A DNA stretch of 64,000 nt. Source: Flavobacterium suaedae (GTDB lineage: Bacteria; Bacteroidota; Bacteroidia; Flavobacteriales; Flavobacteriaceae). Below the pieces are notes generated by a model, which saw only the letters and a list, made by a program, of their open reading frames with translations, made no database searches and was not told where the DNA came from. The stretch spans positions 1 to 64,000 of the forward strand of contig NZ_BMJE01000002.1 in NCBI RefSeq assembly GCF_014642915.1. Reading direction: 5' to 3'. Shown piece after piece: positions 48,154-57,423 of the stretch (position 1 is its first letter; every line of letters begins with the position of its first letter). The translations under genes were made by a program, and so were the position numbers.

Positions 48154-49587
48154 TTAGAAATCAGCGTTTTGCGGTGTTCTAGGAAAAGGTATTACATCAC
48201 GAATGTTAGTCATACCAGTTACAAAAAGTACAAGACGCTCAAAACCAAGACCAAAGCCACTGTGTACTGCTGTACCAAAGCGGCGGGTATCAAGATACCA
48301 CCATAGCTCTTTTTCATCGATGCCCAGTTCGTTAATTTTGTCCTGTAGTACCTCCAGTCTTTCCTCTCTTTGTGAACCGCCTACAATTTCTCCTATACCC
48401 GGGAAAAGAATATCCATGGCTCGAACGGTTTTACCGTCATCATTAAGCCTCATGTAGAATGCTTTAATATCGGCAGGGTAATCAAATAATATTACAGGTG
48501 AATTAAAGTGTTTTTCCACAAGGTAACGCTCATGCTCACTTTGCAGGTCGGCACCCCATTCATCTATAATGTATTTAAACTTCTTCTTTTTATTAGGCTT
48601 AGAGTTTTTAAGTATATCTATAGCCTCAGTGTAGCTTACACGCTTAAAGTTATTTTCCAGTACAAAACGCAGTTTTTCAAGCAATGTCATTTCACTACGT
48701 TCGGCAGCAGGTTTCTTTTTGTCCTCTTCTTGTAACCTTTGGTTTAGGAAGGTTAAATCTTCAGGACATTTTTCCATTGCATAGCGAATAACGTACTTTA
48801 TAAAGTCTTCTGCTAAGTCCATGTTAGCATCAAGGTCGTTAAACGCAACCTCAGGTTCTATCATCCAGAATTCTGCTAAGTGACGTGACGTGTTAGAGTT
48901 TTCCGCACGGAAAGTAGGACCAAAGGTATATACCTGACCTAATGCCATAGCATACGTTTCAGCTTCAAGCTGTCCTGATACTGTAAGGTTTGTTTCTTTA
49001 CCGAAGAAATCCTGTGTATAATCTACTTTACCTTCCTCGTTTACCGGAGGATTTTGTGCAGGTAATGCAGTAACACGGAACATTTCTCCTGCTCCTTCAG
49101 CGTCACTACCGGTAATAACAGGCGTGTTTACGTATACAAACCCTCTATCCTGAAAATAGTGGTGTACTGCGAATGACAGTACCGACCGTACTCTCATTAT
49201 AGCACCAAATACATTAGTACGCACACGCAGGTGAGCATTCTCTCTTAAAAACTCAAGAGAGTGCTTTTTAGGCTGCATTGGGTAGTCCTCGGCATCAGAG
49301 TCGCCCAGTATTTCAATGTTCGTAACCTGTATTTCGTATTTCTGTCCCGAACCCTGGCTTTCTACAAGATTTCCTTGTATAGCAACTGCAGCTCCGGTTG
49401 TAATTCTTTTTAAAGTTTCTTCCGGTGTGTTTTCAAAGTCAATAACACACTGTATGTTATGTATTACCGAACCATCGTTCAGTGCTAAAAAGCGTTTGCT
49501 TCTAAAAGTTCTAACCCATCCCTTTACTGATACTTCATCCACTGGCTTAGTGCTATTCAGTAGGTCTTTAACTTTTGTATGTTTCAT
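48154..49587 (-). CDS. asnS: Asparaginyl-tRNA synthetase
   Basis: The 477-residue product uses the ATG at 49587 ([10 protein letters not shown]); an in-frame TTG lies two codons upstream. The N-terminal OB-fold anticodon domain (about 1-110, [11 protein letters not shown]) is followed by a class II catalytic core with [21 protein letters not shown] (motif 2, given in part) and [15 protein letters not shown] (motif 3), ending IPFPRTP. It charges tRNA-Asn in the cytosol. An exact -7 element lies upstream. Confidence 0.97.
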   Translation of the reverse strand: MKHTKVKDLLNSTKPVDEVSVKGWVRTFRSKRFLALNDGSVIHNIQCVIDFENTPEETLKRITTGAAVAIQGNLVESQGSGQKYEIQVTNIEILGDSDAEDYPMQPKKHSLEFLRENAHLRVRTNVFGAIMRVRSVLSFAVHHYFQDRGFVYVNTPVITGSDAEGAGEMFRVTALPAQNPPVNEEGKVDYTQDFFGKETNLTVSGQLEAETYAMALGQVYTFGPTFRAENSNTSRHLAEFWMIEPEVAFNDLDANMDLAEDFIKYVIRYAMEKCPEDLTFLNQRLQEEDKKKPAAERSEMTLLEKLRFVLENNFKRVSYTEAIDILKNSKPNKKKKFKYIIDEWGADLQSEHERYLVEKHFNSPVILFDYPADIKAFYMRLNDDGKTVRAMDILFPGIGEIVGGSQREERLEVLQDKINELGIDEKELWWYLDTRRFGTAVHSGFGLGFERLVLFVTGMTNIRDVIPFPRTPQNADF

Positions 49588-49652
49588 TTCCAATTTAATT
49601 ACTTTTTTATATGATGAGCTAATAAATTGCTCAATGATAATGTAAATGCCTG

Positions 49653-49660
49653 CAAATGTA
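49653..49660 (-). promoter_or_regulatory. -7 promoter element of asnS
   Basis: On the minus strand this reads TACATTTG, an exact TAnnTTTG match, 65 bases before the asnS ATG. Confidence 0.5.
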
Positions 49661-49723
49661 CTAAAAACAACAAAAAACTTAAATTGAATTGCTTTAATAT
49701 TTAGAAAACTTTACATTAACACC

Positions 49724-50050
49724 ATGAACTGGATATTACTTGTTATAGCAGGACTGTTTGAAGTAGGGTTTGCTTCATGTCTTGGTAAAGCTAAAGAGAC
49801 TACAGGCTTAGCTTCTACTTACTGGATGATAGGCTTTTTTGTTTGTCTTACTATTAGTATGTTTTTATTGTATAAAGCAACGCAAAATTTACCTATAGGT
49901 ACTGCTTATGCCGTTTGGACGGGAGTTGGTGCAGCAGGTACTGTTTTGGTAGGGATTTTTGTTTTTAAAGAACCTTCTGATTTTTGGAGGTTGTTTTTCC
50001 TTACTACTTTAATAGCTTCTATTATAGGATTAAAGGTAGTATCACACTAA
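49724..50050 (+). CDS. Small multidrug resistance (SMR) family transporter
   Basis: The 108-residue product has four membrane helices. The conserved membrane-embedded Glu near residue 13 (IAGLFEVGFASCLGKAKE) couples proton and drug or guanidinium movement. The family segments YWMIGFF and LPIGTAYAVWTGVGAAGTVLVG are intact. It works as a dimer in the inner membrane. Only one SMR gene is present, so it is probably a homodimer of the SugE/EmrE type; which subtype cannot be settled by eye. Its last four bases overlap the convergent DUF5686 gene. Confidence 0.93.
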   Translation: MNWILLVIAGLFEVGFASCLGKAKETTGLASTYWMIGFFVCLTISMFLLYKATQNLPIGTAYAVWTGVGAAGTVLVGIFVFKEPSDFWRLFFLTTLIASIIGLKVVSH

Positions 50051-52527
50051 AGAAGTTTTAGCATAAATGATACTTTTATAGCTATATTCCTGTCAAAACG
50101 CGGCAGGTGGTAAGGACCATACCTGTAAAATGCTGAAAAGCCTAAGCCTTTAAATATTTGATTAAATTCGAAACCACTCTCGTAATACCCTTTTTCCAGT
50201 GTGTTATATGTAATGCCGTTGTGTTCTTGAGCGTCTTCCATATTACCCCATGCAAAGCGTGTTACAAATAAGGGTTCCAGCTTTAAAGCCCTGAATATTG
50301 TAAAACGGTTTAAACCGTATTTAACCTGACCTATTACATATTGACTGGAGTAAAATTCATTAAAATACATTGTTTCAAAACTGTTTTTACCCGCAAACGT
50401 TATTCTTTTTAAAATGCCGTTTTTATTCAGGTTGTTAGGCGATGTGTTGTAAAGATGGGTAAGAGGTGTATCGCCAACTGCTACTCCGGTTTGTAGCAGC
50501 ATTTCTAACTTTTGTCCGTTTAAATATTTTTTTTGAAACTCAGTTCTGAAATCAAGTTTACCAAAATTAAGGTCGCTACCCATAATGCCGGGTAATGCCT
50601 GCATATATTGAAATGTAAATTGAGGGAAGCGCTCATCAGTTTCTATTCTGCCCGAAGGTGTTTGCATAAAATCACTAAAAGGATTCCATTGTAAAGCCAG
50701 TGTAGCTGTTGCCAGTTTAAATAGCGGATAAATTTTATCTCCCGGAGTAAAAATGTAATTGAATTTCGGGTTTATGCGGCTTCGGGCAATTTGTAAGTTT
50801 GCTTCGGTTTTAGGTATTGCTTTTGATTCGATGTGTATTTTCCACGTTTCGTGATTGTAAAAAGTAGAAACGTTAATAGGGCGGGGGTCATATAGCTTAA
50901 ATACTTTTTTATCAGTAGCGAATGATGTGCTTGCAATTTCTTTTACATCATCCGTGTACGAAAAGCCTACCCATGAGCTGGAAAATTTATGCACCCTGAC
51001 ACTTCCGCCTATATTATACTTAAATATACCGTCTTTAGTACCATAGGCATTATAACCGCTTATCCTGAAATTATCGGCTAACTTGTTATTAGTAATTCCG
51101 CCTATTCCTAAACGAAACCCTTCGTAGTTGTTATATTTAATAACTTCTCTTAGGTTAATGTCGAAAAAGCCGATAGGTATATACCCATTAATAATTTTTT
51201 TACCTAAAAATATTTTCTTTTCCAGCTTTTCTTTAGCCACTATACTGTCCAGTGCAATGTAGGTTTCCATGCTTCTGGAGTCGAGTGTGTCGCGTCTGTA
51301 CTTATTCCAGTATTCTTCAGGTCGGTTTATCGCTTCATCCTTAATTTCTATAGCAATACCGCCATGTTTAATAGTTACGGGTGTATTGTATTCGTAATCA
51401 AAATTAACTGATTCGGAGAGCAGGTATACATAATCAGAAGCCTCTTTATCTCTGTCTTTACCACTGGCAGCATCAAACCGTATGGTTTCCCCTAAAATGG
51501 TAATATCATGTGAACTGTTCCCTTTGTTTATTTTAAGTTTTTTCCCTTCAGGAAACCATAAGTTGAGTTTTTTTTCATAGCGAAATAAATGTGTAGAAGT
51601 AACATCTAAAACACTTTTTGCCCTGAGTACTGCTTTAGCAACACCATAATTTTCGCGGTCTATATAAATAACCCCTTCCAGTTTTTTCTTTTTTCTTTCT
51701 CTTTTAGGTGAAAAGTATATCATGTAAGTATCTCTGCCTTCAACCGCAATAGTATCCAGTATTTTATACTGGTAGTTGCTAAGAGCGTCATCAGCCAGAG
51801 GGCCTGCGTATTTGGTTTCAACCAGTTCAATATTGTTTTGGTATATAGAATAGGATTGCAGGGTTAGGCCTATAATTTCGTATAGCGGTTGTTTAAAACC
51901 TGCCATACGTGTTGCCAGTATATTTTCTTTAAGTCCCTGTTCTTTATTGAATTTAAATTCAGATACTTTTTCTGTTTGGTATAGGTGCTGTTTTTCAACC
52001 AGTTTCTTGAATTTAAAATCAGTAGAATCAATTTTTTGAAAACGCCTCCCTATACGCTCATATACATAAATAGAGTCAAGCTTACCGGAAATAGAATCAG
52101 GGTTTGCAGTTACTAAAAGCCTGTTGTAGCTTTTATATTTAAAGCTGTTTAGCTTTTTCTGTGGGTCATTATCAGGTTTTTTATAAATTACCTTTCTTAT
52201 AAGTATGTTTGCAGCATTATTGCGCTCAACAACAAGCTCTTTTAGTTCCTCGGCGTGTTCTTTAAGTAATATTGTATAGTTACTCTTGCCTCGGGTAGCT
52301 TTAACTTTTTGTTGCTTATAGCCGGTATAGCTTACTATAAACCATTTTTGCACTTCTGTAGAGAATTTACCGTCAATATCTGCTGCCAGTGTTTCTCCCT
52401 CGTCAGTAATAATAGTAGCATAGGGTAACGGGGTGTTACTTTTACGATCCTTTACAATTCCTGTTACTGTAAATTGTGCATGGCAGGTAAAACTTATAAA
52501 AAAGAGCAGTAGTGCAAGGTTTTTCAT
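50047..52527 (-). CDS. DUF5686 outer-membrane protein with carboxypeptidase-regulatory-like domain
   Basis: The 826-residue product has a signal peptide (MKNLALLLFFISFTCHA). A CarboxypepD_reg-like beta-sandwich (about 20-95) opens with VTGIVKDRKSNTPLPYATI. A DUF5686 region and a C-terminal surface-antigen-like barrel follow, ending in a YRYGPYHLPRFDRNIAIKV-type strand. It is expected in the outer membrane; its role is unknown. It has its own -7 element upstream and overlaps the SMR gene tail-to-tail by four bases. Confidence 0.85.
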   Translation of the reverse strand: MKNLALLLFFISFTCHAQFTVTGIVKDRKSNTPLPYATIITDEGETLAADIDGKFSTEVQKWFIVSYTGYKQQKVKATRGKSNYTILLKEHAEELKELVVERNNAANILIRKVIYKKPDNDPQKKLNSFKYKSYNRLLVTANPDSISGKLDSIYVYERIGRRFQKIDSTDFKFKKLVEKQHLYQTEKVSEFKFNKEQGLKENILATRMAGFKQPLYEIIGLTLQSYSIYQNNIELVETKYAGPLADDALSNYQYKILDTIAVEGRDTYMIYFSPKRERKKKKLEGVIYIDRENYGVAKAVLRAKSVLDVTSTHLFRYEKKLNLWFPEGKKLKINKGNSSHDITILGETIRFDAASGKDRDKEASDYVYLLSESVNFDYEYNTPVTIKHGGIAIEIKDEAINRPEEYWNKYRRDTLDSRSMETYIALDSIVAKEKLEKKIFLGKKIINGYIPIGFFDINLREVIKYNNYEGFRLGIGGITNNKLADNFRISGYNAYGTKDGIFKYNIGGSVRVHKFSSSWVGFSYTDDVKEIASTSFATDKKVFKLYDPRPINVSTFYNHETWKIHIESKAIPKTEANLQIARSRINPKFNYIFTPGDKIYPLFKLATATLALQWNPFSDFMQTPSGRIETDERFPQFTFQYMQALPGIMGSDLNFGKLDFRTEFQKKYLNGQKLEMLLQTGVAVGDTPLTHLYNTSPNNLNKNGILKRITFAGKNSFETMYFNEFYSSQYVIGQVKYGLNRFTIFRALKLEPLFVTRFAWGNMEDAQEHNGITYNTLEKGYYESGFEFNQIFKGLGFSAFYRYGPYHLPRFDRNIAIKVSFMLKLL

Positions 52528-52573
52528 GTACCTTTTTTATACTAGGAACGACAGAAAGTGTCCTTTATTTCTG

Positions 52574-52581
52574 CAAAGATA
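52574..52581 (-). promoter_or_regulatory. -7 promoter element of the DUF5686 gene
   Basis: On the minus strand this reads TATCTTTG, an exact TAnnTTTG match, 46 bases before the start and just after the frr terminator. Confidence 0.55.
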
Positions 52582-52590
52582 TGTATAAAT

Positions 52591-52620
52591 AAAAAATCCG
52601 CCATTTCGGCGGATTTAAAA
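52591..52620 (-). terminator. Terminator of pyrH-frr
   Basis: AAATCCGCC (52594-52602) and GGCGGATTT (52608-52616) form a perfect stem around a five-base loop. On the minus strand a T-tract follows. It lies two bases after the frr stop. Confidence 0.93.
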
Positions 52621-52621
52621 A

Positions 52622-53182
52622 TTATACTTTCATTATCTCGGCTTCTTTGTGTGAGAGTATTTCGTCAATCTTTTTTATGTAACTGTCTGTTAATTCCTGT
52701 ATATCGTCTTCTGCATTTTTACGAGCATCTTCCGATACGCCTTCTTTTTCCAGTTTTTTAATATCGTTATTAGCATCTTTACGAGCATTTCGTATACCTA
52801 TTTTAGCTTCTTCCGCTTCCGCTTTAGCTTGCTTTACAAGGTCTTTTCTGCGCTCTTCTGTAAGTGGCGGTACATTTATAATAATGCTTTCACCATTATT
52901 CATTGGGTTAAAACCTAAGTTTGCTATTATAATAGCTTTTTCTATAGGCTGCATCATAGCTTTTTCCCAAGGTTGTACGGTTATTGTTCTTGCATCAGGA
53001 GTATTAACGTTTGCTACCTGTGCAAGAGGTGTTTGTGCTCCGTAGTAATCAACCATAACACTACCCAACATGGCAGGGCTTGCTTTACCGGCACGAATGT
53101 TTAGAAACTCTTTTTCAAGGTGTGCTATAGAACCATTCATAGATTCTTTTGCGGTATCTAAAATAAAATTTATTTCTTCCAT
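52622..53182 (-). CDS. frr: Ribosome recycling factor
   Basis: The 186-residue length is typical. Family motifs are present: NIRAGKASPAMLGSVMVDYYG, with the three-helix bundle arms, VQPWEKAMMQPIEKAI and PPLTEERRKDLVKQAK (given in part). With EF-G it splits post-termination ribosomes. It starts 33 bases after the pyrH stop, in the common pyrH-frr operon. Confidence 0.97.
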   Translation of the reverse strand: MEEINFILDTAKESMNGSIAHLEKEFLNIRAGKASPAMLGSVMVDYYGAQTPLAQVANVNTPDARTITVQPWEKAMMQPIEKAIIIANLGFNPMNNGESIIINVPPLTEERRKDLVKQAKAEAEEAKIGIRNARKDANNDIKKLEKEGVSEDARKNAEDDIQELTDSYIKKIDEILSHKEAEIMKV

Positions 53183-53215
53183 AAGGTTAAGTAATTCTCA
53201 GTTTCAATTAATATT

Positions 53216-53923
53216 TTAAACGCTAACGGTAGTACCTACTGTTTCTCCTTCACATACCTTTACAAGGTTACCTTCTTTGTTCATATCAAAAACAATAATC
53301 GGTAACTCATTTTCCTGGCTTAGTGTAAAGGCTGTAGTATCCATTACATTTAGTCCTTTATTAAGTACGTCTTCAAAAGTAAGGTTATCATATTTTTTAG
53401 CAGCCGGATCTTTTTCCGGGTCAGCAGTATATATACCATCCACACGAGTACCTTTCAGTATAACATCGGCATTAACCTCAACACCACGTAATACAGCAGC
53501 AGTATCGGTAGTAAAGTATGGGTTACCAGTACCTGCACCAAATATTACAATACGTCCTTTTTCTAAATGGCGTACAGCTCTTCTTTTAATGTAAGGTTCG
53601 GCAATAGCTTCTACTTTAAGTGCTGTTTGTAATCGGGTTTGCATACCGGCATCTTCAAGAGCACCTTGCAATGCCATAGCATTTATAATGGTTGCCAGCA
53701 TGCCCATATAGTCGCCCTGCACTCTGTCCATTCCGTTACTGGCTCCGGCTACACCTCTAAATATGTTACCGCCTCCTATTACAATTGCTATTTCTACACC
53801 TTTATCGTGTATTGATTTAATTTGGTCAGCATACTCGGCAAGCCTTTTAGGATCTATACCGTATTGCCTGTCGCCCATTAGGGCCTCACCACTTAATTTC
53901 AGGAGAATTCTTTTATATTTCAT
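53216..53923 (-). CDS. pyrH: Uridylate (UMP) kinase
   Basis: The 235-residue bacterial hexameric UMP kinase shows [10 protein letters not shown] at the N-terminus, [10 protein letters not shown], an [16 protein letters not shown] segment and [16 protein letters not shown] near residue 160. It converts UMP to UDP for pyrimidine nucleotide synthesis. It is upstream of frr and has an exact -7 element 20 bases before the start. Confidence 0.97.
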   Translation of the reverse strand: MKYKRILLKLSGEALMGDRQYGIDPKRLAEYADQIKSIHDKGVEIAIVIGGGNIFRGVAGASNGMDRVQGDYMGMLATIINAMALQGALEDAGMQTRLQTALKVEAIAEPYIKRRAVRHLEKGRIVIFGAGTGNPYFTTDTAAVLRGVEVNADVILKGTRVDGIYTADPEKDPAAKKYDNLTFEDVLNKGLNVMDTTAFTLSQENELPIIVFDMNKEGNLVKVCEGETVGTTVSV

Positions 53924-53942
53924 AGGGTTGCGTTGACTGGTG

Positions 53943-53950
53943 CAAATATA
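53943..53950 (-). promoter_or_regulatory. -7 promoter element of pyrH-frr
   Basis: On the minus strand this reads TATATTTG, an exact TAnnTTTG match, 19 bases before the pyrH start codon. Confidence 0.55.
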
Positions 53951-53992
53951 GTAATAAATGTTTTTTGAAAAACTCTTTTTCGTTATCGGTAA

Positions 53993-54772
53993 TTATACAA
54001 GAAGCTCTTCATACGATTTTTTTGCAGCTTCGTACCCTACTTTAAAAATTTTCTCCATTTTAGCTTTATTTGTTTCAAAAGTGTTGTAAAGTGCCAGTTC
54101 ATCAGGGCTTATAACCCAATCGCAAAGGGTAAACTTCTGCATATTAGTATTAGCCGATAGTAGTTCGTAAGCACGTGTGGTAACAGCTTTTATTGTTTTT
54201 AAATCTTTTGCTTCTACTTTTTGCATAGGGCTTACATACACGCCTATAAGGGTTTCGCAGCGGCCCTGTAAAATATCAGTAGGGAAGTGGTTTAATATAC
54301 CACCGTCACTATATAACTTATCGTCTATTTTATGGGGAGATATAACTCCGGGAAATGCTGAAGATGCCAGTATAGCATCAACAACTTTTACTTCAGGACC
54401 AAATATGCGCAATTTGCCCGATACTAAATCGGTAGCCGTTAAATGCATTTTGTATGGAAGCTCTCCTAATAGTTTGTCACCAAATACACTTTCAAAATAA
54501 TTTTTAAATGCTTCGGAGTCTATAAAGCCGGGTTTACGAAAAGTAAAATGTCTCCAGTGGAAAAAATATATAGATTTAAAAAATTCCAGTATTTCCTGAG
54601 GACTTTTCCCGCATGCATATAGCGCCGATACTATAGCCCCTGAACTGGTGCCGGCTATATGTGTAGGCTTAATGTTTACTTCTTCTAAAAATTTAATTAC
54701 TCCCGCATGGGCTATGCCTTTTGTTCCTCCGCCGGAAAGTATTAGCCCTACGTTGGCTCCGTCTATTTTCAT
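53993..54772 (-). CDS. Patatin-like phospholipase family protein
   Basis: The 259-residue product starts at the ATG at 54772; an in-frame TTG lies six codons upstream. It has the oxyanion motif LSGGGTKGIAHAGVI, the nucleophile elbow AGTSSGAIVSALYACG (GxSxG) and the catalytic DGG motif in YSDGGILNHFP. All are intact, so it is probably an active cytosolic or membrane-associated lipid acyl hydrolase of the RssA-like size class. Its substrate is unknown. It precedes pyrH on the same strand and is divergent from the thioredoxin-fold gene. Confidence 0.93.
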   Translation of the reverse strand: MKIDGANVGLILSGGGTKGIAHAGVIKFLEEVNIKPTHIAGTSSGAIVSALYACGKSPQEILEFFKSIYFFHWRHFTFRKPGFIDSEAFKNYFESVFGDKLLGELPYKMHLTATDLVSGKLRIFGPEVKVVDAILASSAFPGVISPHKIDDKLYSDGGILNHFPTDILQGRCETLIGVYVSPMQKVEAKDLKTIKAVTTRAYELLSANTNMQKFTLCDWVISPDELALYNTFETNKAKMEKIFKVGYEAAKKSYEELLV

Positions 54773-54822
54773 TGGTTGTAAATTATCCAACTAAAGTACA
54801 TTTTTTTTGTGTATTGTAAGGG

Positions 54823-54853
54823 TTGGTTGCTTAGTAAAGTTGGTGTAAATTTG
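54823..54853 (+). promoter_or_regulatory. Complete Bacteroidota-type promoter of the thioredoxin-fold gene
   Basis: TTG at 54823-54825 and TAAATTTG at 54846-54853 are spaced by 20 bases, within the 17-23 range of the published flavobacterial consensus. The start codon follows 20 bases after the -7 box. This is the best full promoter in the window. Confidence 0.65.
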
Positions 54854-54873
54854 TAAGAAATAAACATTGCACA

Positions 54874-55485
54874 ATGGAAACACTTATTGCCGAAAGCCTT
54901 GAAAAAAGCTATAGCTACTCAGAGTACAGAAACCATATATCACAACTTTTATTAGACGGTTTATCAACAGGAGATACACAGTCAGAAGACCTTACGCATT
55001 ATAGTTCTCTTAATGAAGTAAGAATGAATCGCCTTGATAGAACTATTAAAGTTACGCTTGAAATAAGCGAACGATTAAAGAAAATAAACAGAAGTTATAT
55101 ACTGCTTGTAATTACCGAAGGTTGGTGTGGGGATGCTGCACAACTTGTCCCTATAATGGATAAAATGGCAGCAGAAAATGATTTGTTAGATTTACGTTTG
55201 GTACTACGCGATGAAAATGATGCTTTAATGACGCAGTTTTTAACTAACGGATCGCGCTCTATACCTAAACTGGTTTTGCTGGATGCAGAAACAAATGCTG
55301 TTTTAGGCAGTTGGGGACCAAGACCTAAAGGTGCTGCACAGTTAATAAAGGACTATAAAGAAAAGTTTGGTGTAATTAACGAAGAAGCAAAAGTTGAACT
55401 CCAGAAATGGTATTTACATGATAAAGGAATGTCTACAATGGAAGAAATTACCACAATGCTTGAAGAGAATGCCCAAACTAAGTAA
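54874..55485 (+). CDS. Thioredoxin-fold family protein with a single active-site cysteine
   Basis: The 203-residue cytosolic protein has no signal peptide. A thioredoxin-like core (about 85-165) has ITEGWCGDAAQLVP in place of WCxxC, so the second cysteine is replaced by Ala. RSIPKLVLLD supplies the cis-Pro and LGSWGPRPKGA follows. It probably acts as a monothiol oxidoreductase or a redox-linked chaperone; the partner is unknown. It is preceded by a complete promoter and converges on the YiiX-like gene. Confidence 0.88.
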   Translation: METLIAESLEKSYSYSEYRNHISQLLLDGLSTGDTQSEDLTHYSSLNEVRMNRLDRTIKVTLEISERLKKINRSYILLVITEGWCGDAAQLVPIMDKMAAENDLLDLRLVLRDENDALMTQFLTNGSRSIPKLVLLDAETNAVLGSWGPRPKGAAQLIKDYKEKFGVINEEAKVELQKWYLHDKGMSTMEEITTMLEENAQTK

Positions 55486-55503
55486 TCAAATCAATCTAAG
55501 CGA

Positions 55504-56124
55504 TTAAGGTTCAATCCGGTCTATAATTTCAATTTTGTCTGATACAGACATTCCGCCGGGGTTACACCCCGGTAGCCCTTCGGGTATTGTTGCACCAATG
55601 CTTTTGTAATATTCTACCCATGCAGGGAAAAACTCATTAGTATTGGGTTGCTTATACGTCATGGGGTAAAGCTGAAAAAATGGTTTACCGCCATTGGCAA
55701 ACATAAAAGCATCGTAAATAAGCTCTGAGCAATAATAATTGCCGTTGTCGTATACATATTCATCGTCATACGGTACTCCCATTTGTTGTAATGAAAAACT
55801 AATAGCTAACGGAATTAGTTTTTTATACTTCTTTTTAACCCTGCCTACATACATAGGCTTTTTAGTATTTTCAGAGAATTTTTCCAGAGTAGTTAACCTT
55901 ACAGCACTTCCTGCTGCTTCTAATATATATATACTGTCGTTTTTGTAATAAACCATACCCATATGGCTAAAATCGTTACCGTTATAGCCTTCGGTTACGG
56001 CTTCAATAGCATCGCATAACGGACCGCAATCCATATCCTGAAAAATAAGGTCACCATCCTGTAACTGCATTTTTTGTGCAGAAGCGCTTATGCTAATTAA
56101 TAGGAATAAAATATATCGTATCAT
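55504..56124 (-). CDS. YiiX-like permuted papain-fold (NlpC/P60-type) hydrolase
   Basis: The 206-residue product has a signal peptide (MIRYILFLLISISASAQ). LQDGDLIFQ opens the permuted fold, DFSHMGMVY supplies the His, and NGNYYCSELIYDAF the nucleophile Cys. This order (His before Cys) marks the circularly permuted YaeF/YiiX (C92-type) group. It probably acts in the periplasm on an amide bond in lipids or peptidoglycan; the substrate is unknown. Its ATG overlaps the stop of the upstream gene as ATGA, so the two are translationally coupled. Confidence 0.87.
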   Translation of the reverse strand: MIRYILFLLISISASAQKMQLQDGDLIFQDMDCGPLCDAIEAVTEGYNGNDFSHMGMVYYKNDSIYILEAAGSAVRLTTLEKFSENTKKPMYVGRVKKKYKKLIPLAISFSLQQMGVPYDDEYVYDNGNYYCSELIYDAFMFANGGKPFFQLYPMTYKQPNTNEFFPAWVEYYKSIGATIPEGLPGCNPGGMSVSDKIEIIDRIEP

Positions 56125-56741
56125 TTTTCAAAAAGCTTTAGTAAAGAGATACCTATGCTAAAATTACCTACCTGATTTATGTTTTCTTTATCAGGATTAA
56201 ACCCATAAAGACTAACATCTAAATTAATGGCTAAAAATTCGCCAACAACTAACCCCAATCGGTATTTTTGGTATGTTCCTGAAAGGTTCCCACGACCTAT
56301 AGCAAAACTGTGTCCTAAGCCTGCCTGTGCTATAATGGAGCTATCATCAAAAGCATCTACAGTAAAAGTAAGCATGGCATATACAGGTACTGCTACCAGT
56401 TTATCTGATGAAGAAGTGTCAACTCCCGTATTGGCTGATAACCCTAACCAGGAATTGTAAAGATAGCCATAACCAAAGTGTCCTTCAAGTCCATCGGGAA
56501 TTATAAAGTCAGATAGTTCAAGTTCACCATCTCCATCATTACCTTCCGGGTTACCTCTTACCGACATATTAATTGCTAACTGTGTAAAAGGTATAAAGCC
56601 CCTGCCTTCTTTTTCTTTCTTCTTTTCTCTTGGTTCAGAACTTGTAATAAATACGGTTTCCGGTTTCTTTTTGTTTTGGGAGAAACAGGAAAAAGACATT
56701 AGTAAAATAACAGTAAATAAAAAGTTAGCTACTGATTTCAT
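56121..56741 (-). CDS. Exported protein, probable small outer-membrane beta-barrel
   Basis: The 206-residue product starts at the ATG at 56741 (MKSVANFLFTVILLMSFSCFS). The Cys in the signal region could make it a lipoprotein, but a cut at FSQN is equally likely. A basic KKKEKEGRG linker follows, then amphipathic strands (FGYGYLYNSWLGLSANTG, YRLGLVVGEFLAINLDVSLYG) ending FSIGISLLKLF. Family not recognised. It overlaps truB by 17 bases upstream and the YiiX-like gene by four bases downstream, so it is part of the ftsX-uppP-truB operon. Confidence 0.72.
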   Translation of the reverse strand: MKSVANFLFTVILLMSFSCFSQNKKKPETVFITSSEPREKKKEKEGRGFIPFTQLAINMSVRGNPEGNDGDGELELSDFIIPDGLEGHFGYGYLYNSWLGLSANTGVDTSSSDKLVAVPVYAMLTFTVDAFDDSSIIAQAGLGHSFAIGRGNLSGTYQKYRLGLVVGEFLAINLDVSLYGFNPDKENINQVGNFSIGISLLKLFEK

Positions 56742-57417
56742 TTTCAAACATTTCAGGAGTTATAGCATCTTCAACGGAAAAATCTCCTATTTTAGTTCGT
56801 CTCAGTACGGTTAAATGCCCACCTGATTGTAATGCTTCACCAAAATCGTTTGCTAAGGAACGAATGTAAGTACCCTTACTGCATACTACCCTGAAATCTA
56901 CTTCGGGTAAGTTTATTCGGGTAATTTCAAACTCGTGTAGGGTTACTTTTCGTGATTTTATTTCGACTTCTTCTCCTTTACGGGCATGCTCATACAGCCT
57001 TTTGCCATCTTTTTTAATGGCAGAGAAAATAGGCGGTTTTTGGTTTATCTCACCTAAAAATTGTTCGGTAGTTTTATTAATAAGCGCATCATCAATATGC
57101 TCGGTAGGGAAGGTTTGGTTTATCTCGGTTTCCAAGTCGTATGATGGCGTGGTGGCACCAATATGAAATGTACCGGTATATTCCTTTACCATCCCCTGTA
57201 ATTCAGGTATACGTTTAGTAAACTTCCCTGTGCAGATAATTAATAAGCCTGTAGCAAGAGGGTCTAACGTACCTGCATGACCAACCTTAATTTTTTTTAA
57301 ACCCAGTTGTTTTTTCAGTGCCCACTTTACTTTGTTTACTGCCTGAAAAGAACTCCATGTAAGAGGTTTGTCAATTAATAAAACTTTTCCGTTTGTAAAA
57401 TCTTCAGGTGAAGTCAA
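56725..57417 (-). CDS. truB: tRNA pseudouridine(55) synthase
   Basis: The 230-residue product makes pseudouridine 55 in the T-loop of tRNAs. The catalytic Asp is in VGHAGTLDPLATGLL. GTYIRSLANDFG and QKPPIFSAIKKDGKRLYEHAR are other family motifs (given in part). The start appears to be a TTG at 57417: no ATG precedes the conserved KVLLIDKPLTWSS segment in this frame. It begins six bases after the uppP stop. Confidence 0.95.
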   Translation of the reverse strand: MTSPEDFTNGKVLLIDKPLTWSSFQAVNKVKWALKKQLGLKKIKVGHAGTLDPLATGLLIICTGKFTKRIPELQGMVKEYTGTFHIGATTPSYDLETEINQTFPTEHIDDALINKTTEQFLGEINQKPPIFSAIKKDGKRLYEHARKGEEVEIKSRKVTLHEFEITRINLPEVDFRVVCSKGTYIRSLANDFGEALQSGGHLTVLRRTKIGDFSVEDAITPEMFENEISS

Positions 57418-57423
57418 ATTGAA

